In this document: positions 45,501 through 55,200 of the stretch, in pieces
How positions within the stretch are numbered: the first letter of the stretch is position 1
Layout of the letters: each line of letters begins with the position of its first letter
NCBI GenBank assembly: GCA_009760855.2
Contig: WPIO01000006.1
Location: 2,592,501 to 2,656,500 of the forward strand
Direction of reading: 5' to 3'
Origin: Cristatella mucedo
Lineage: Eukaryota > Bryozoa > Phylactolaemata > Cristatellidae
Length of the DNA: 64,000 bases
Position numbers and translations under genes: made by a program
Notes under the pieces: generated by a model
What the model saw: only the letters and a program-made list of their open reading frames with translations
What the model was told of the DNA's origin: nothing
Databases searched by the model: none

Positions 45501-47448
45501 AGTAAACACTTAGATTCCGAAAAGCGGGTGGTACGATGCCTAGCCTGGTGGGAGAGTAGTTCTGATAGGTAGGCTGGAGAAAAAGAAGGCTGATAGGCTG
45601 ATAGGCTGATAGGCTGATAGGATCTGATAGGATCTGATAGGCTGATAGGCTGATAGGCTGATAGGCTGATAGGCTGATAGGCTGATAGGATCTGATAGGC
45701 TGATAGGCTGATAGGCTGATAGGCTGATAGGCTGATAGGCTGATAGGCTGATAGGATCTGATAGGCTGATAGGCTGATAGGCTGATAGGCTGATAGGCTG
45801 ATAGGCTGATAGGCTGATAGGCTGATAGGCTGATAGGCTGACAGGCTGATATGCTGATAGGCTGATAGGCTGATAGGATCTGATAGGATCTGATAGGCTG
45901 ATAGGCTGATAGGCTGATAGGCTGATAGGCTGATAGGATCTGATAGGCTGATAGGCTGATAGGCTGGAAAAAAAGAAGGGATCTGAAAGTGAGGGAAGTG
46001 ACCGTAAAGTCGACCCGTTTCTTGATTCTTAGCCACTGCAGGTCGGCGGGAAGTGGCAACTGCGACTCTCACGACAGCCAAGCCGAGCTGCAGAGTTTTG
46101 CGCCGGCTGTAATCGCCTGATTGCACATTCTGGTAGGCCAGCAAGCAGTGAGTTACAGAAGTCAAGACAGGATGTCACAAATGCGTGGACCAACTTAGAC
46201 GCGGTATCCTTATCAAAACAAGCCGACTTTGAGCAAGGTTATGTAGCTGAAAGTAGGCCGACTTGATTGTGGAGCTGATGTGGTCGTCTAGCGAAAGGTC
46301 ACTTTGGAACATGACACCTAGATTTCGTGCAGATTCAACAGAAGATATGCTGGCAGAGCCGGTTTTAGCCTTTCCAATTTCTAAATCACGCATAGTTTGC
46401 CCATAAATAGTAAGTTAGTTTTATCATCATTCAATTTTAGAAAATTTGCTGCCATCCATGTGTCGATGTCATCAATACATGCAGCAAGGGAGTTGAGAGA
46501 ATTCGACGTGCTGTAAGGCTCAGAGGGATCAAAGCAAAGGTACGACCGAGTGTCATCTGCATAGAAGTGAAAGTCTAGCTTGGCAATCACATCAGCAAGA
46601 GGGAGAGTATAAACCGTGAAAAGAAGCGGACCTAGCACGGATCCCCGAGGTACCTACCCCACATTTCAGAGGTTCCGGGGATGGTCTCTGTCCATTCACA
46701 TATTTAATCTGGAGTATCCCAATGAGATAGGCCCTGAACCATTGCCGAACAGTGCCAGTGATGCTCAGGCGAGATGAGAGGGTGCTCACGAAGAACTTGG
46801 TGATCTATGATGTGAAAAGCTGCCTGGACAAAGAAGATAGAGAAGCGATCAGCTAGATCTTCACTGGGATCAGCAGGTAAGGAGCTAAACTGGGAGCTGT
46901 ACTCACCTATCTTGCACCCACTCCACCCGGAACCAGTCCGTGTAGCCGTTGGTACCGCAGCAGTGCCAGAATAGCTGCAGCCTGTCCATAGCCTCCTTCC
47001 GGTCGATATCACTGGCGTATTTCTCCATGGCCCCGCCAATTCCAACTGTAAATGCGTCGTCTACGTCTTTGGCGCTCATTATGAACGAGACCAGCGCAAG
47101 AACCAGTGTGGCCAGAGCGAAAACCATCGAGGCCAGCAGCGAATTCCGCAGATTCTTGACCGCGGATCTTGCCTTAAGTAAAGATTCCGTGGCGCTTTGA
47201 AGTCCCGCCTTCGCTAGCGCCACAGACACGACGGTAGACAACAGTCCGAGTACAATCATACTTATGGGGAGCCCTCTGAAGTCTCGATCGGCCATGAAGT
47301 AGCGCATGCGATTCAACTCTGCGATCACCAATCCGCCTACTATCACGAGCACGATCGACGTCAGAATTAGGGCCACGTTGATGATCTGCAGTATTACGGC
47401 GCCGTAGACTTTCCTTCCGGCAGCCGACAGCCACAAAGAGCGACACAT
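42290..47448 (-). CDS. Peripherin/RDS-type tetraspanin
   Basis: A four-pass membrane protein. Vertebrate relatives (peripherin-2, ROM1) shape photoreceptor disc rims. Exons: 47448-46907, 43334-43225, 43127-43018, 42439-42290, phases 2, 1 and 0, giving 303 residues. TM1 is about 18-45, TM2 60-82, TM3 103-124. The large loop has CCG at 163-165 in [31 protein letters not shown] at 186-200 and a further Cys at 227. TM4 (about 232-262) is followed by ARYLQTSL. These motifs are diagnostic of the RDS/ROM branch. The start is the first ATG after an in-frame TGA. There are six loop Cys: the extra one that RDS uses for intermolecular disulfides (Cys150) has no counterpart. The segment between WFRVEW and SVPFSCC is shorter than in vertebrates, so one small exon whose length is a multiple of three may be hidden in the 3.6 kb intron 1. 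That intron also holds a LINE with a minisatellite. Confidence 0.85.
42518..42543. repeat. (CAG)n microsatellite
   Basis: Eight or so CAG units inside tetraspanin intron 3. Confidence 0.85.
43018..43127 (-). CDS. Tetraspanin exon 3 (loop Cys and TM4)
   Basis: 110 nt, phase 1 in and phase 0 out. The acceptor is GTCGTTCAG. It encodes [18 protein letters not shown] and the start of TM4. The donor is CAG|GCGAGT, a GC donor, required by the frame and the family alignment. Confidence 0.8.
43225..43334 (-). CDS. Tetraspanin exon 2 (PFSCC loop)
   Basis: 110 nt, phase 2 in and phase 1 out. The acceptor is CTCTTCTCGTAG and the donor CGCA|GTAAGG. It encodes [15 protein letters not shown] and VHYNYNHR, both hallmark segments of peripherin. 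Confidence 0.88.
43335..44140. other. Tetraspanin intron 1, part nearest exon 2
   Basis: GC-rich up to about 43650, with GGC/GCC-rich words and several open frames, then ordinary composition. No exon could be fixed. Confidence 0.4.
44142..44225 (-). mobile_element. LINE family A tail remnant
   Basis: AATAATAATATTAATGCACT, then AAGCGCCCTCAGAGAACC. About 80 bp, in tetraspanin intron 1. Confidence 0.65.
44226..45100. other. Tetraspanin intron 1, middle part
   Basis: A minus-strand 73-codon frame at 44593-44372 is non-repetitive but unrecognised and does not match the missing peripherin loop. Confidence 0.4.
45105..46840 (-). mobile_element. LINE family A copy in tetraspanin intron 1, with internal minisatellite
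   Basis: Minus-strand order: RT region with [37 protein letters not shown], the C-terminal block interrupted at 45588-45966 by a minisatellite, then the 3' UTR and AAT-rich end at 45110. The ORF has several shifts. The 5' end is truncated near 46840, about 65 bp from the exon 1 donor. Confidence 0.88.
45588..45966. repeat. 8/10-bp minisatellite (GGCTGATA / GGATCTGATA)
   Basis: About 380 bp of GGCTGATA units with some 10-bp GGATCTGATA variants and rare point changes. The flanks (AGGCTGGAGAAAAAGAAGG left, AGGCTGGAAAAAAAGAAGG right) are copies of the same LINE segment. The array therefore grew from LINE coding DNA at the position that encodes AYLSD in other copies. On the minus strand it reads as a repeated SAYQPISL peptide. 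Confidence 0.95.
46907..47448 (-). CDS. Tetraspanin exon 1 (TM1-TM3 and CCG loop)
   Basis: 542 nt from ATG to donor AG|GTGAGT (phase 2). It encodes three membrane segments and [16 protein letters not shown]. Confidence 0.9.
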
Positions 47449-49090
47449 CGCCGAATAGCGTGTGCTGAGCTGGCAGCGTGCCGAAAACCCGCACAGCCAT
47501 CGAGCTCAGCATTCAAATGTTGCTCTGAATGACGCGCCGGCGGCGGCGTTCTTCTTGCCTCAAGGCATCGGAAAGCGGTCGGAAGTCGATCCAATCTCGA
47601 ATACAGTTACGCTTTCGTACAGCACCCACAAGCAAATGTAAGGAAACGTAGTAGCAGCGTCCGGAGCAAGTAGCTCACTACGATTCGCGTTGAGCTGCTA
47701 GATTGGACATTCAAAGACTGTGCAACAGAGTACTCAGATGTTCGGCAAGAAATCGAGATGGCAAATCAACCGAAAGATGAACAGCGAGCGATGGCGGATG
47801 CCCCGCGGTTTTCATTTCGTCAAAAACTTTGAGTCTGTAGGCCTCAGGGCCGCTGCAGCGGGCGGGGCTCGCGGCAGCGGACAAAAGTCGCCACGTTACG
47901 TCGGACAGCAGAGGGGCGGCTTGAGAGGCGGCCGCCGCCGACAGGCCTCGAAGGGGGGAGGAGGAGGAGGAGGAGGAGGAGGAGAAGAAGGCTGGATCTC
48001 CTTCGGTGGCTAGAAGTTCGTTCGGAGCCGACTTTCCGATTGGGCGATCGGGTTTTCCCTTTTTCTTCCGAAGAGCTCCGAAGAGGTCGCTCGCATTAGT
48101 TGCCGCTTTGGCCGTTTTAAAGGGGAAAGGTGGCTTCGGCGCGGCAGGCTTTGGTAGTCTAACAGATCGTCTTGTCGGCCGCGAACTCGTCTTCGGCTCT
48201 TGCCGCTTGGCGCTCGCCGAGGGCTAGGCGGAGCGGCAGAGCGGCCGCTCGGGCCTCTCGGAGGGGGGACTTTGAGGCGGTGCTTCAGAGGAATGAGGCT
48301 AGCGAATGTTTTCAGAAGCAGTCGCGCGAGCCCGATACCAGGAGGAGGTGCCTTCGGGATGTAGCAAGCGCATTTCCATGCTGGGGAAGAGTCGAGGCCT
48401 CTTTTTGGAGGAGGCAACTAAGCTTCTTTTTCTTTACAGACGCTGCGACGTCTTTGACCGGAGGGCAATCAAAATAGCGTTACGCGAAGCGTCTCCTCCG
48501 CCCTCCATTCCGGCTATGTATCGCGTATCGCATGGCGTGCAGCCGAAGGCATTTACAAACCACCTGCCGCGGCATTTCCTGACTCTAAAATTCAATTCTG
48601 AAGGTTACGATTCAATTCTGAAAGCTGCCAGTTACGTAGCCGAAGGAGCCGAAGGCATCTACAAACCACCTGCCGTGGCATTTCTTGCCTCTAAAATTCA
48701 ATTCTGAAGGCTGCCAGTTACGTAGCATGGAGCTGAAAGCATCTAAAACCATCGGCCTGCAACTTTGGTGGCTTTTTCGGTCAGCCTTTTAGGCTGACAG
48801 CCAGCGTAGATTGACCAAAACTATCTGCAACAAGTGCTTCAATGACACTAAAATTCAGCCGCATCGTTCCAGTAGGCCAATTCTCGACCCATGGCAAGAT
48901 AAACGATAATAAAAAAGGAGAAAATATTAGTTATTCTGGAAAAGAAAACTTAGCTTAAGTTCTCGGTACAATATTTTGAATTTATCCGGTCGGGCTATTA
49001 ATCAGGATGTGGATACAGATTGGCGAGAATGGCACGCATTGTGCCGCTATTCGAATTAGTGAGCGTTCGGTTGACATAACTTCACATTGT
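47449..49090. other. Upstream of the tetraspanin gene; no gene established
   Basis: Contains a (GGA)n tract at 47957-47990. A plus-strand frame from ATG 47738 encodes 91 residues rich in Gly/Arg, ending in poly-Gly from the GGA repeat. It might be a divergent transcript but has no recognisable domain. Confidence 0.4.
48545..48725. repeat. Imperfect 108-bp tandem duplication
   Basis: A unit containing GCATTTACAAACCACCTGCC and TCTAAAATTCAATTCTGAAG occurs at about 48547-48605 and again at 48654-48712, with the GCCAGTTACGTAGC block also repeated after each. Confidence 0.8.
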
Positions 49091-49094
49091 AACA

Positions 49095-49365
49095 TCACTA
49101 ATAATAATAAAAATAACAAAACACTTGATAAAGCGCCCTCAAAGAACTCAATCTCTTCCTAGATGCTTTACATTTGCTGCAAAGGAAGTGAGGTCAAATG
49201 GTTCGTGGTAGCATGTTCAATAAACAACGAGAATAACATGGTTAGGGGTGACATGTACAGGGTCAGCATGCTAGCGTGGTTAGTGGCAGGATGCACAGTG
49301 TCAGCACGCACAAGCACATAAAGGACGAATCACAGAGACTCACTAAATGCTGCCATAAATCCCTA
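49095..49365 (-). mobile_element. LINE family A 3' end
   Basis: AATAATAATAAAAATAAC, then AAAGCGCCCTCAAAGAACTC, 3' UTR words and ACTAAATGCTG, then truncated. Confidence 0.8.
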
Positions 49366-49614
49366 AAAGTGTAACGTAACTGGTGTCTTTATTGAACGCT
49401 TTATTTTTTTTATATGTTATTTTCGGTAAGAAAAATACGATAGCCACATTTGAATGACATGGCATCAAGAAGTTACTTGCATTCAGCACTTAAATTTTAC
49501 TGAGCGCGCGAGGCAAGTGGAAAAAGGCTCTCGTCGTAGTGTCTGTGAAGATACCCAAAGCCAAAAAAGCATTGGCAGCCATGTCGGTCGGAGCTCAAGA
49601 CAAGCACTGGCTAC

Positions 49615-49995
49615 CTAATTTCCCATGCGAATGCCGATTCTCGCATTCCGACACTGAGCCCTAATAGCATTATTTTTCCATTGCAGAATTCTCTTCCAAA
49701 TATAGAAGTACTTGGGAACGTAAAATGCGGAAACCGATACAGCAAAAACCAGCTTATACCGTACCTGTTTGACCATAGCACCTAGGAAATTACGTTGACT
49801 ATGGACATTTAAATGCTTACCGCTTGAATCGCTTGTTCCGTGACCTTCCGTGCGTTTTTTTTGCCAGTATGAGACCCCCGGTACCTGGCCGCGTGCATTT
49901 GCCACGGATGAGCTAGATGAGCCCAGCTGCCCATGCCATGGACTCCATACTTTAGTCAATGACGACATCATTACGTTACAGATAATTGAAATCAA
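49615..49995 (-). CDS. Unassigned open frame with one hydrophobic segment
   Basis: 126 codons ending in TAG, with possible starts at ATG 49995 and inner ATGs. The N-terminal half is Ser-rich. A segment near residues 82-102 (LVFAVSVSAFYVPKYFYIW) could span a membrane, followed by a basic tail (WKRILQWKNNAIRAQCRNAR). The layout is that of small mitochondrial inner-membrane proteins, but I cannot assign a family. It may be chance. Confidence 0.25.
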   Translation of the reverse strand: MISIICNVMMSSLTKVWSPWHGQLGSSSSSVANARGQVPGVSYWQKKRTEGHGTSDSSGKHLNVHSQRNFLGAMVKQVRYKLVFAVSVSAFYVPKYFYIWKRILQWKNNAIRAQCRNARIGIRMGN

Positions 49996-50249
49996 ATTTA
50001 ATCAATTACTGACAAACTAATCGACAAAGGCGACAATCATGTTTACATCACAACTTACAAATATCAGTCATCATTTCAAATACTTAACAATCAAATTGGA
50101 AATTTGCAGTTCTAGCTTTGCAATGCATTAATGCCCACTCCACGTGCTGAATGCTGACAGTTAGCTAAGTATGAACTTGTCGAAGTTCGAACATGTGTTA
50201 ACTCAAGGTCACCGACAAGGCTCCAAGAGTTAACTTGTCTCAGAAGGTC

Positions 50250-50465
50250 CTACTCGATACTCAACAAGCTAAGCATGTTCAGGCACTCATGTGACATCGA
50301 TGATCTGAGATGATTCCTAATCAGTTCGAGCTTGAAGAATGACCACTCTCCTGAGCAGTTTGTCGCCGCGAGGTAGAAGCCAATGCGAGGCGAGATCTCT
50401 GTGAGGATCACAAACGTGCTACAGATGCCGCTATCGACGATGAAGAGATACAACTAAATTTAGAT
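50250..50465 (-). mobile_element. hAT transposase C-terminal (dimerisation) fragment
   Basis: The minus strand encodes LAATNCSGEWSFFKLELIRN followed by HLRSSMSHECLNMLSLLSIE. This parallels the hAT C-terminal block in which an S-ER-FS-LK-IK-YLRS-M---RL pattern is conserved. It is separated from the rest of the transposase by a SINE insertion. Confidence 0.75.
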
Positions 50466-50499
50466 CTTGCTGCAGATTGCAGCAGCATCTGGATCGTCA

Positions 50500-50655
50500 T
50501 TATAAACATAATTCATTTGTGTAGTGCCTCATGAGAACTTATCTCTATTCCGGCGCTTCGCATATGCCTCGGGGATCGAGCACAAGACCTCAGCCAGATC
50601 TCGGTCGGGGCGAGCACATTAACCGCCGGACCACGCCAGCTCGGCATATTCATCT
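50500..50655 (-). mobile_element. tRNA-derived SINE (family 1) with LINE-like tail, minus strand
   Basis: On the minus strand, GAGCTGGCGTGGTCCGGCGG, then GGTTAATGTGCTCGCC, a GTGCTCGATCC B-box, and a tail GATAAGTTCTCATGAGGCAC that matches the LINE family A 3' end. It interrupts the hAT remnant. Confidence 0.65.
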
Positions 50656-51250
50656 TTCTCTAGGTGGCCCGACTGCGACGCTTGCAATGCTTCCTTGCCA
50701 AGCTTCGTTTGCAGAGCCTCCTTAAATTGTATTAACTCTTCCGCCAATTCGCATCCATTCGTCAGGTTGCTTCGGATTAACAATAATTTTCAGAAAAGTG
50801 CTGATCTTTGCTAGATCTCTCACAAGTCTTGCACCTATTCGAATTTCCGCAACAGGAAGTGATGAAAGTTTACGCAGAGAGCAAATCGGTCGGCCGATTC
50901 AGCTCAGGCTTCCTTCGCTTCGACATGTTCGGCTGTCGATGATAATGGTAAATGTGTCAGTAAACTATTTATCAGGTAGATGCAACCGAATCTCTGTGTA
51001 CGCGCCAAATCCGTCAGATCTGCTGTGATTTCGTCTGCATACTCGCTTGCTGAGATCAGCCCGATAGTTTTCACAGAAGAGCCGGCGATTGCCGTGTGCT
51101 TCAAATTGGTCGAGCTGTTCACTAAGACTTTGGGCGTACATCTGCAGCGTGTCATACATTGCAGCTACATAATTCAAGTTTTGATCTGCTGACTGCAAAG
51201 ACACGCAGTTGGCATAGAATGTTGCTAGATATTGGATATATTCTATATTC
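50656..51250 (-). mobile_element. hAT transposase internal fragment
   Basis: The minus strand encodes CVSLQSADQNLNYVAAMYDT and LQMYAQSLSEQLDQFEAHGN, then after shifts NGCELAEELIQFKEALQTKL. This is consistent with the region before the dimerisation domain of hAT (DUF4371/ZMYM-like) transposases. Several frame breaks make it inactive. Confidence 0.6.
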
Positions 51251-51264
51251 ATATATTCAGATAT

Positions 51265-51435
51265 ACATTCAATTAGGTTCAAGTCCGGGCTTTGGCTTCG
51301 CCACAGCCATTGGCTTGAAGCCGTAGTAGGCGGGTTTCGTGAAAAACAGTTAACAGCCATAGCGGGGTGGGTCGGATCGTGGTCGTACTGCGAACAGAAA
51401 TTGAGCCCATAATGAGAGTTAGCAGATGGCAAGCA
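51265..51435 (-). mobile_element. Tc1/mariner transposase fragment
   Basis: The minus strand encodes CSQYDHDPTHPAMAVNCFSR and WRSQSPDLNLIE. These are the Tc1 blocks around QHDNDPKHTA and WPSQSPDLNPIE. Only this segment remains, abutting the hAT remnant. Confidence 0.7.
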
Positions 51436-51971
51436 ATCAGCGGAGACGCTCGTCCCCCGGCTCTCTACCGGTGGTCTGTGCTATGCAGCGCTGCGGGGCT
51501 GTTAAAAACACTAGCGGCCACAACTGGGTGCCGAAAGCAACAGTTTATTGTGGGCCTGTTAGTAGTGGTTACACGCTGGTGCAAGCGCTTTACGCGACTG
51601 CGAGCCGGACCGACGGAGTTCGCGCGCCGGACCGACGGAGTTAACTGCGAGAGAATTCACGAAACCCGAGCACAATAAACTACCTACGCGTTTACTCAGT
51701 GCGAACCAGACCAACGGAGTTAGCTGCGAGGGAACTCTCGAAACCCGAGTGGAGTGAGCTACCCCACGCCTCCGTCGCTAGCGCTGGTCGCGACCCCGAA
51801 GACGGGCGCTACCACAAGATTCGAGCCGCTAAGTACCCGGCAGAACACAACTGCACAGACCGAGTTACACTTGGCCGTTCGTCGCAACAGGTACGACTCT
51901 CGTGCTTACGAGGGGCAGTCTCACAGCGTCTATGGAAGATGCAGCCCCGAGCTCTGTCAGTCATCTCGTTT

Positions 51972-52027
<56 letters not shown>

Positions 52028-52031
52028 CTCT

Positions 52032-52072
<41 letters not shown>

Positions 52073-52495
52073 TGGACCTTGAGCGTAGCTACTATTTTCA
52101 GGGACCCAGCTCTTGGTGTCCATTCTCAGGTCTTTCCCTTCCGCATGTACTTTATTAAACGGCTCCTGCGCCAGCTTGCCATCCTTTCGCTCTTTGTCTA
52201 ATGGAGTACAGTAGTCGGTCCACATCCTGACCGCTCTTTGTCTGCCCAAAGCTCCAATCTAATATGAGCGGATCTAGCTGTCAGAATGACGCATCGCTCT
52301 GCTCCAGGTTAACTAGAAAGGTTGCTCTAGGTGCCCTAGTCAGACCCACTAAGGCAAATGCTAGTACCTCTGCTAACCCGAGAGCTGGCCAGGTGCAATT
52401 CTGCACAATTTCAACGTTGACATTTTGATTCGTGATTCCTAGAATCTTCTGCAGACGCCCAACACCGAAAGTTTACTAGCAACCCCGTACCATAA
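51436..52495. other. No gene recognised; short diverged repeats and (CT)n
   Basis: The words GACCGACGGAGTTAACTGCG and GAACTCTCGAAACCCGAG recur at 51600-51755 as two or three diverged units. (CT)n runs lie at 51977-52025 and 52038-52072. Confidence 0.5.
51977..52072. repeat. (CT)n microsatellite
   Basis: Two CT runs separated by a C-rich interruption. Confidence 0.95.
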
Positions 52496-52497
52496 CA

Positions 52498-52640
52498 CTG
52501 AGCTGATTTGACCGAGCGGTTAAGGTGCTCGCCTTGATCAAGGTCTGGCCGAGGTCGTGGGCTCGAGCCCCGTTGCACTTGTGAAGCTCCTGAATAGGGA
52601 TTATGTTCTCTCAGGGCAGTATACAAATTAATTAAATATT
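52498..52640 (+). mobile_element. tRNA-derived SINE (family 1) with LINE-like tail
   Basis: Head GACCGAGCGGTTAAGGTGC and B-box GGGCTCGAGCCCC, then a tail reading ATTATGTTCTCTCAGGGC and ATACAAAT, followed by an AT-rich end. The tail resembles the LINE 3' end, as in the copy at 50500-50655. Confidence 0.7.
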
Positions 52641-52824
52641 TTTATACACTTCCACCATCGAATTTTAAAGTCCTTTTCAGACAAACGAACGTCCACGTGC
52701 TCTTTACTCATTTGCCGGAGAGCATGCTTCTTCCTTTTGCCGCAGCCGAGGAATTAAATTGATTGTACTCTTCTGTCCGCAGCACTCGGCTCCATGGGAC
52801 CAATGCTGACCAATGCTGGGATCG

Positions 52825-53095
52825 AGAGCTTGCATTCAGCTGTACCTCTTTTCTCGCAGCACAGTAAAAAATGGCTTGCACTGGGCTACCCGTGTGTTCA
52901 GTACTTTTTCGTTAAGCCATCTACTCACGGTGTTTTGGCTTACGACCATTCCGGCTGCTTGGCAGAGACTGCAGATTAGCAGTGGCAAACCTGTCCTTCG
53001 GAGCCGTTTTTCGAGGAGGCGGTCCTCCGCCGAAAAGTTATTCTTGGGTGACCCGATCACGGCAGTGCCTCTGTGCTGCCACAGTCCAGATTTTT
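52825..53095 (-). mobile_element. Tc1/mariner transposase N-terminal fragment
   Basis: The minus strand encodes DRLLEKRLRRTGLPLLICSL, and VSQNTVSRWLNEKVLNTRVA followed by QCKPFFT. This matches the second helix-turn-helix region of Tc1 transposases (VS-STV-R-L---GL--R-A--KP-L). Only this piece remains. Confidence 0.65.
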
Positions 53096-53148
53096 TCTAA
53101 TAATGTTCCTAATACTATTTTTTTTTCTAATAATGTTCCTAATACTAC
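53091..53148. repeat. Tandem duplication of 29 bp
   Basis: TTTCTAATAATGTTCCTAAT and the following TACTA occur twice in a row. Confidence 0.85.
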
Positions 53149-53314
53149 ACTCTGAGATCTTCATCCGCCTTTTGATTTCTCAGTTTTAATAGCCATTTTC
53201 ATGAAGCAACATCAAAACCGCTCACGTGCTCTCAGAAAGGTGTGCATCTGGCAACATATTCTGGTCGCGTACTGAGCATTACTAAGGCAGGAGCTGGCCT
53301 CAACGGGTCGAGGA

Positions 53315-53500
53315 GACGTTGAGCCGTGATGGCACACTAGGTAAGGCGGTTGCTTTCACGACCTCGGTCCCGAGGGCGTGGGTTCGATTCCTGCGGTGGG
53401 CGATTCTTTATTGCCACTGCAAGCGGTGGTGATAGCCGTAAAGGCTCTTCTGTCGCTATAAAAAAGAGGCTGTTTAATCAGCTAGGATTTATTTATTTAT
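53315..53500 (+). mobile_element. tRNA-derived SINE (family 2)
   Basis: TAGGTAAGGCGGTTGC, B-box GTGGGTTCGATTCC, GGTGGGCGATTCTTTATTGC, body GGCTCTTCTGTCGCTATA, end TTTAATCAGCTAGG, then (TTTA)n. Confidence 0.85.
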
Positions 53501-54775
53501 TTATTCAGATACCTTAACTTATCATGGGCCGAGGCATCGTCGGTGATGAAACAGGCCAAAATATAGGTTCTGCTGGATGGCACTCGAGAGGGGTACACTA
53601 GTCACGTGAACATACCTGCCTATCTGTTTCCATGAGAACCGTTGACTCGGTTGCCAACGAATGTAGTTATTTACAAAGCAAAGCGTAGCAAACTGAAACT
53701 TAGGGAAAAATGATATCGACAGATTATTACAATTTAATAATTAGTATAGGATCATGACTGACTCGAATACTGGCTTTAGCAACAAGCAGATTCAGATCGA
53801 TGGACCAGGTGCATAGAAAACTTTGGAGGGCAGTGCAGCTGCTACAAAGCTTCAAAGATTGAGCTGAACACGAACTTGTGACATTGGTGAAAGAAATCAT
53901 GCAGAGCTTATACTTATTAGGGAAAACGTCTGATATAGCATTGACATGTTATGAGTTGGATTTGTACATGTGCCAGTAACCTCATTATGAATTTCGACAT
54001 AGCTCAGAGCTAAGAAATTGAAAAAATCAGCAACAGCAGGAGATATTTGCAAGTGTAGGCACAAACTACACCATACTATTTTGCCTTTAGTTTTAGCAGT
54101 AACAAGTGATTCATGCTGGATCCTACTATCGCCAATTGTCGTAAGCGTCAAGCCGTTATAATAAAAGCACTGCATGGTTCAGGATGAGAGCTTATCGTAT
54201 GTGAGCTTTTTTTTCAGCTTGCACAAACTGCCTCCGGGCTCCCAAGGCAAGGATGAAGTCACGTGATTCCCGAAGATTGCTCACGTATCTGACATTTTGA
54301 GCCAGGGAAATTTGCTTATAAGCCTCGAACTTCAGTCATGTCTCATTAGCACTGGCTGACGTCGCAATTGCCAGAACTCCAATAAGCAATAACTCCAATA
54401 AGCCAAGAGCTTTTCCGTTATAATAGAAACCGCTTTTACTTCCGATCTTGTTTTTAAGGGATTGTACGATCAGAATGCTGCATTGCTTTTTTTAATCCTA
54501 TGCGGTTAATAAAGAAGGGGTGGATTATTGAGGTCCAGGTGTTAAACAGATTGCCTTGAATACGTAGTATAAACTATTTTATTTTGAGACTAGTGTTGAT
54601 TAGAAAATCTCAAATTAACTTCCAGAAACGTGGAAAGTCTTTATTTCGTTTCCAGTTTCCGCTAAAACAAAAGTCTAAATGTTTGTTTTGATTAAAACTC
54701 CAGTATGTGCATTTCTTCTGACATAAGTTAAAAAAAAGGACGAACCCTGCCTCCCCAGGGTATATTAAGTGAAGA
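53501..54775. other. No gene recognised
   Basis: Mostly AT-rich unique-looking sequence. No supported exon. Confidence 0.4.
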
Positions 54776-54779
54776 AATT

Positions 54780-55200
54780 TATCAGAGGTTCGACAAAAAC
54801 AGCAGGTTATGTGCTTGCGACGCCGGAGACACGTTTAGGAGCTCAGGTATCTTTAATTATTGTTATCAATAACTACAAATAGTAGTGAAGCCGGATAAGA
54901 ATAACGGGACTTGAACGACGGCACTTCGATAGCTATTACGACGATGAAGAAGGGAAATCACTTTTGCCATAAACGTGCCTTGGTAGACTACAGAGCTAGG
55001 CGGTCGAAAAATCAGAGATTTTGCTGCATCCGAGCAGACTTTTCAGCTATTCCTAAAAATGACTGGCTAACCGCCGATGGCAGCTTTCCATGTATGCTAG
55101 AGCGTTTCCAGACTCTGGTCGTGACGATATGGCCATCTAAGATTAGCCATTAGATATTCAAAAGTGATCTTCTCCTGGTTAGGACATTTACACGACAGAT
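54780..55200. repeat. Dispersed repeat, copy A part 1
   Basis: Matches 63240-63570 in order, with shared words such as GTGAAGCCGGATAAGAATA / TTGAAGCCGGATAGGAAGA, ACAGAGCTAGGCGGTCGA / ACAGAGCTCGGCGGTTGA, and AAAGTGATCTTCT. The class is not identified. Confidence 0.65.

Noticed and set aside
45434-46165. Repeat protein with SAYQPISL units, or a CRISPR-like array
   Set aside because: The array is an uninterrupted minisatellite without spacers, and the coding look comes from an 8-bp unit read through a LINE frame.
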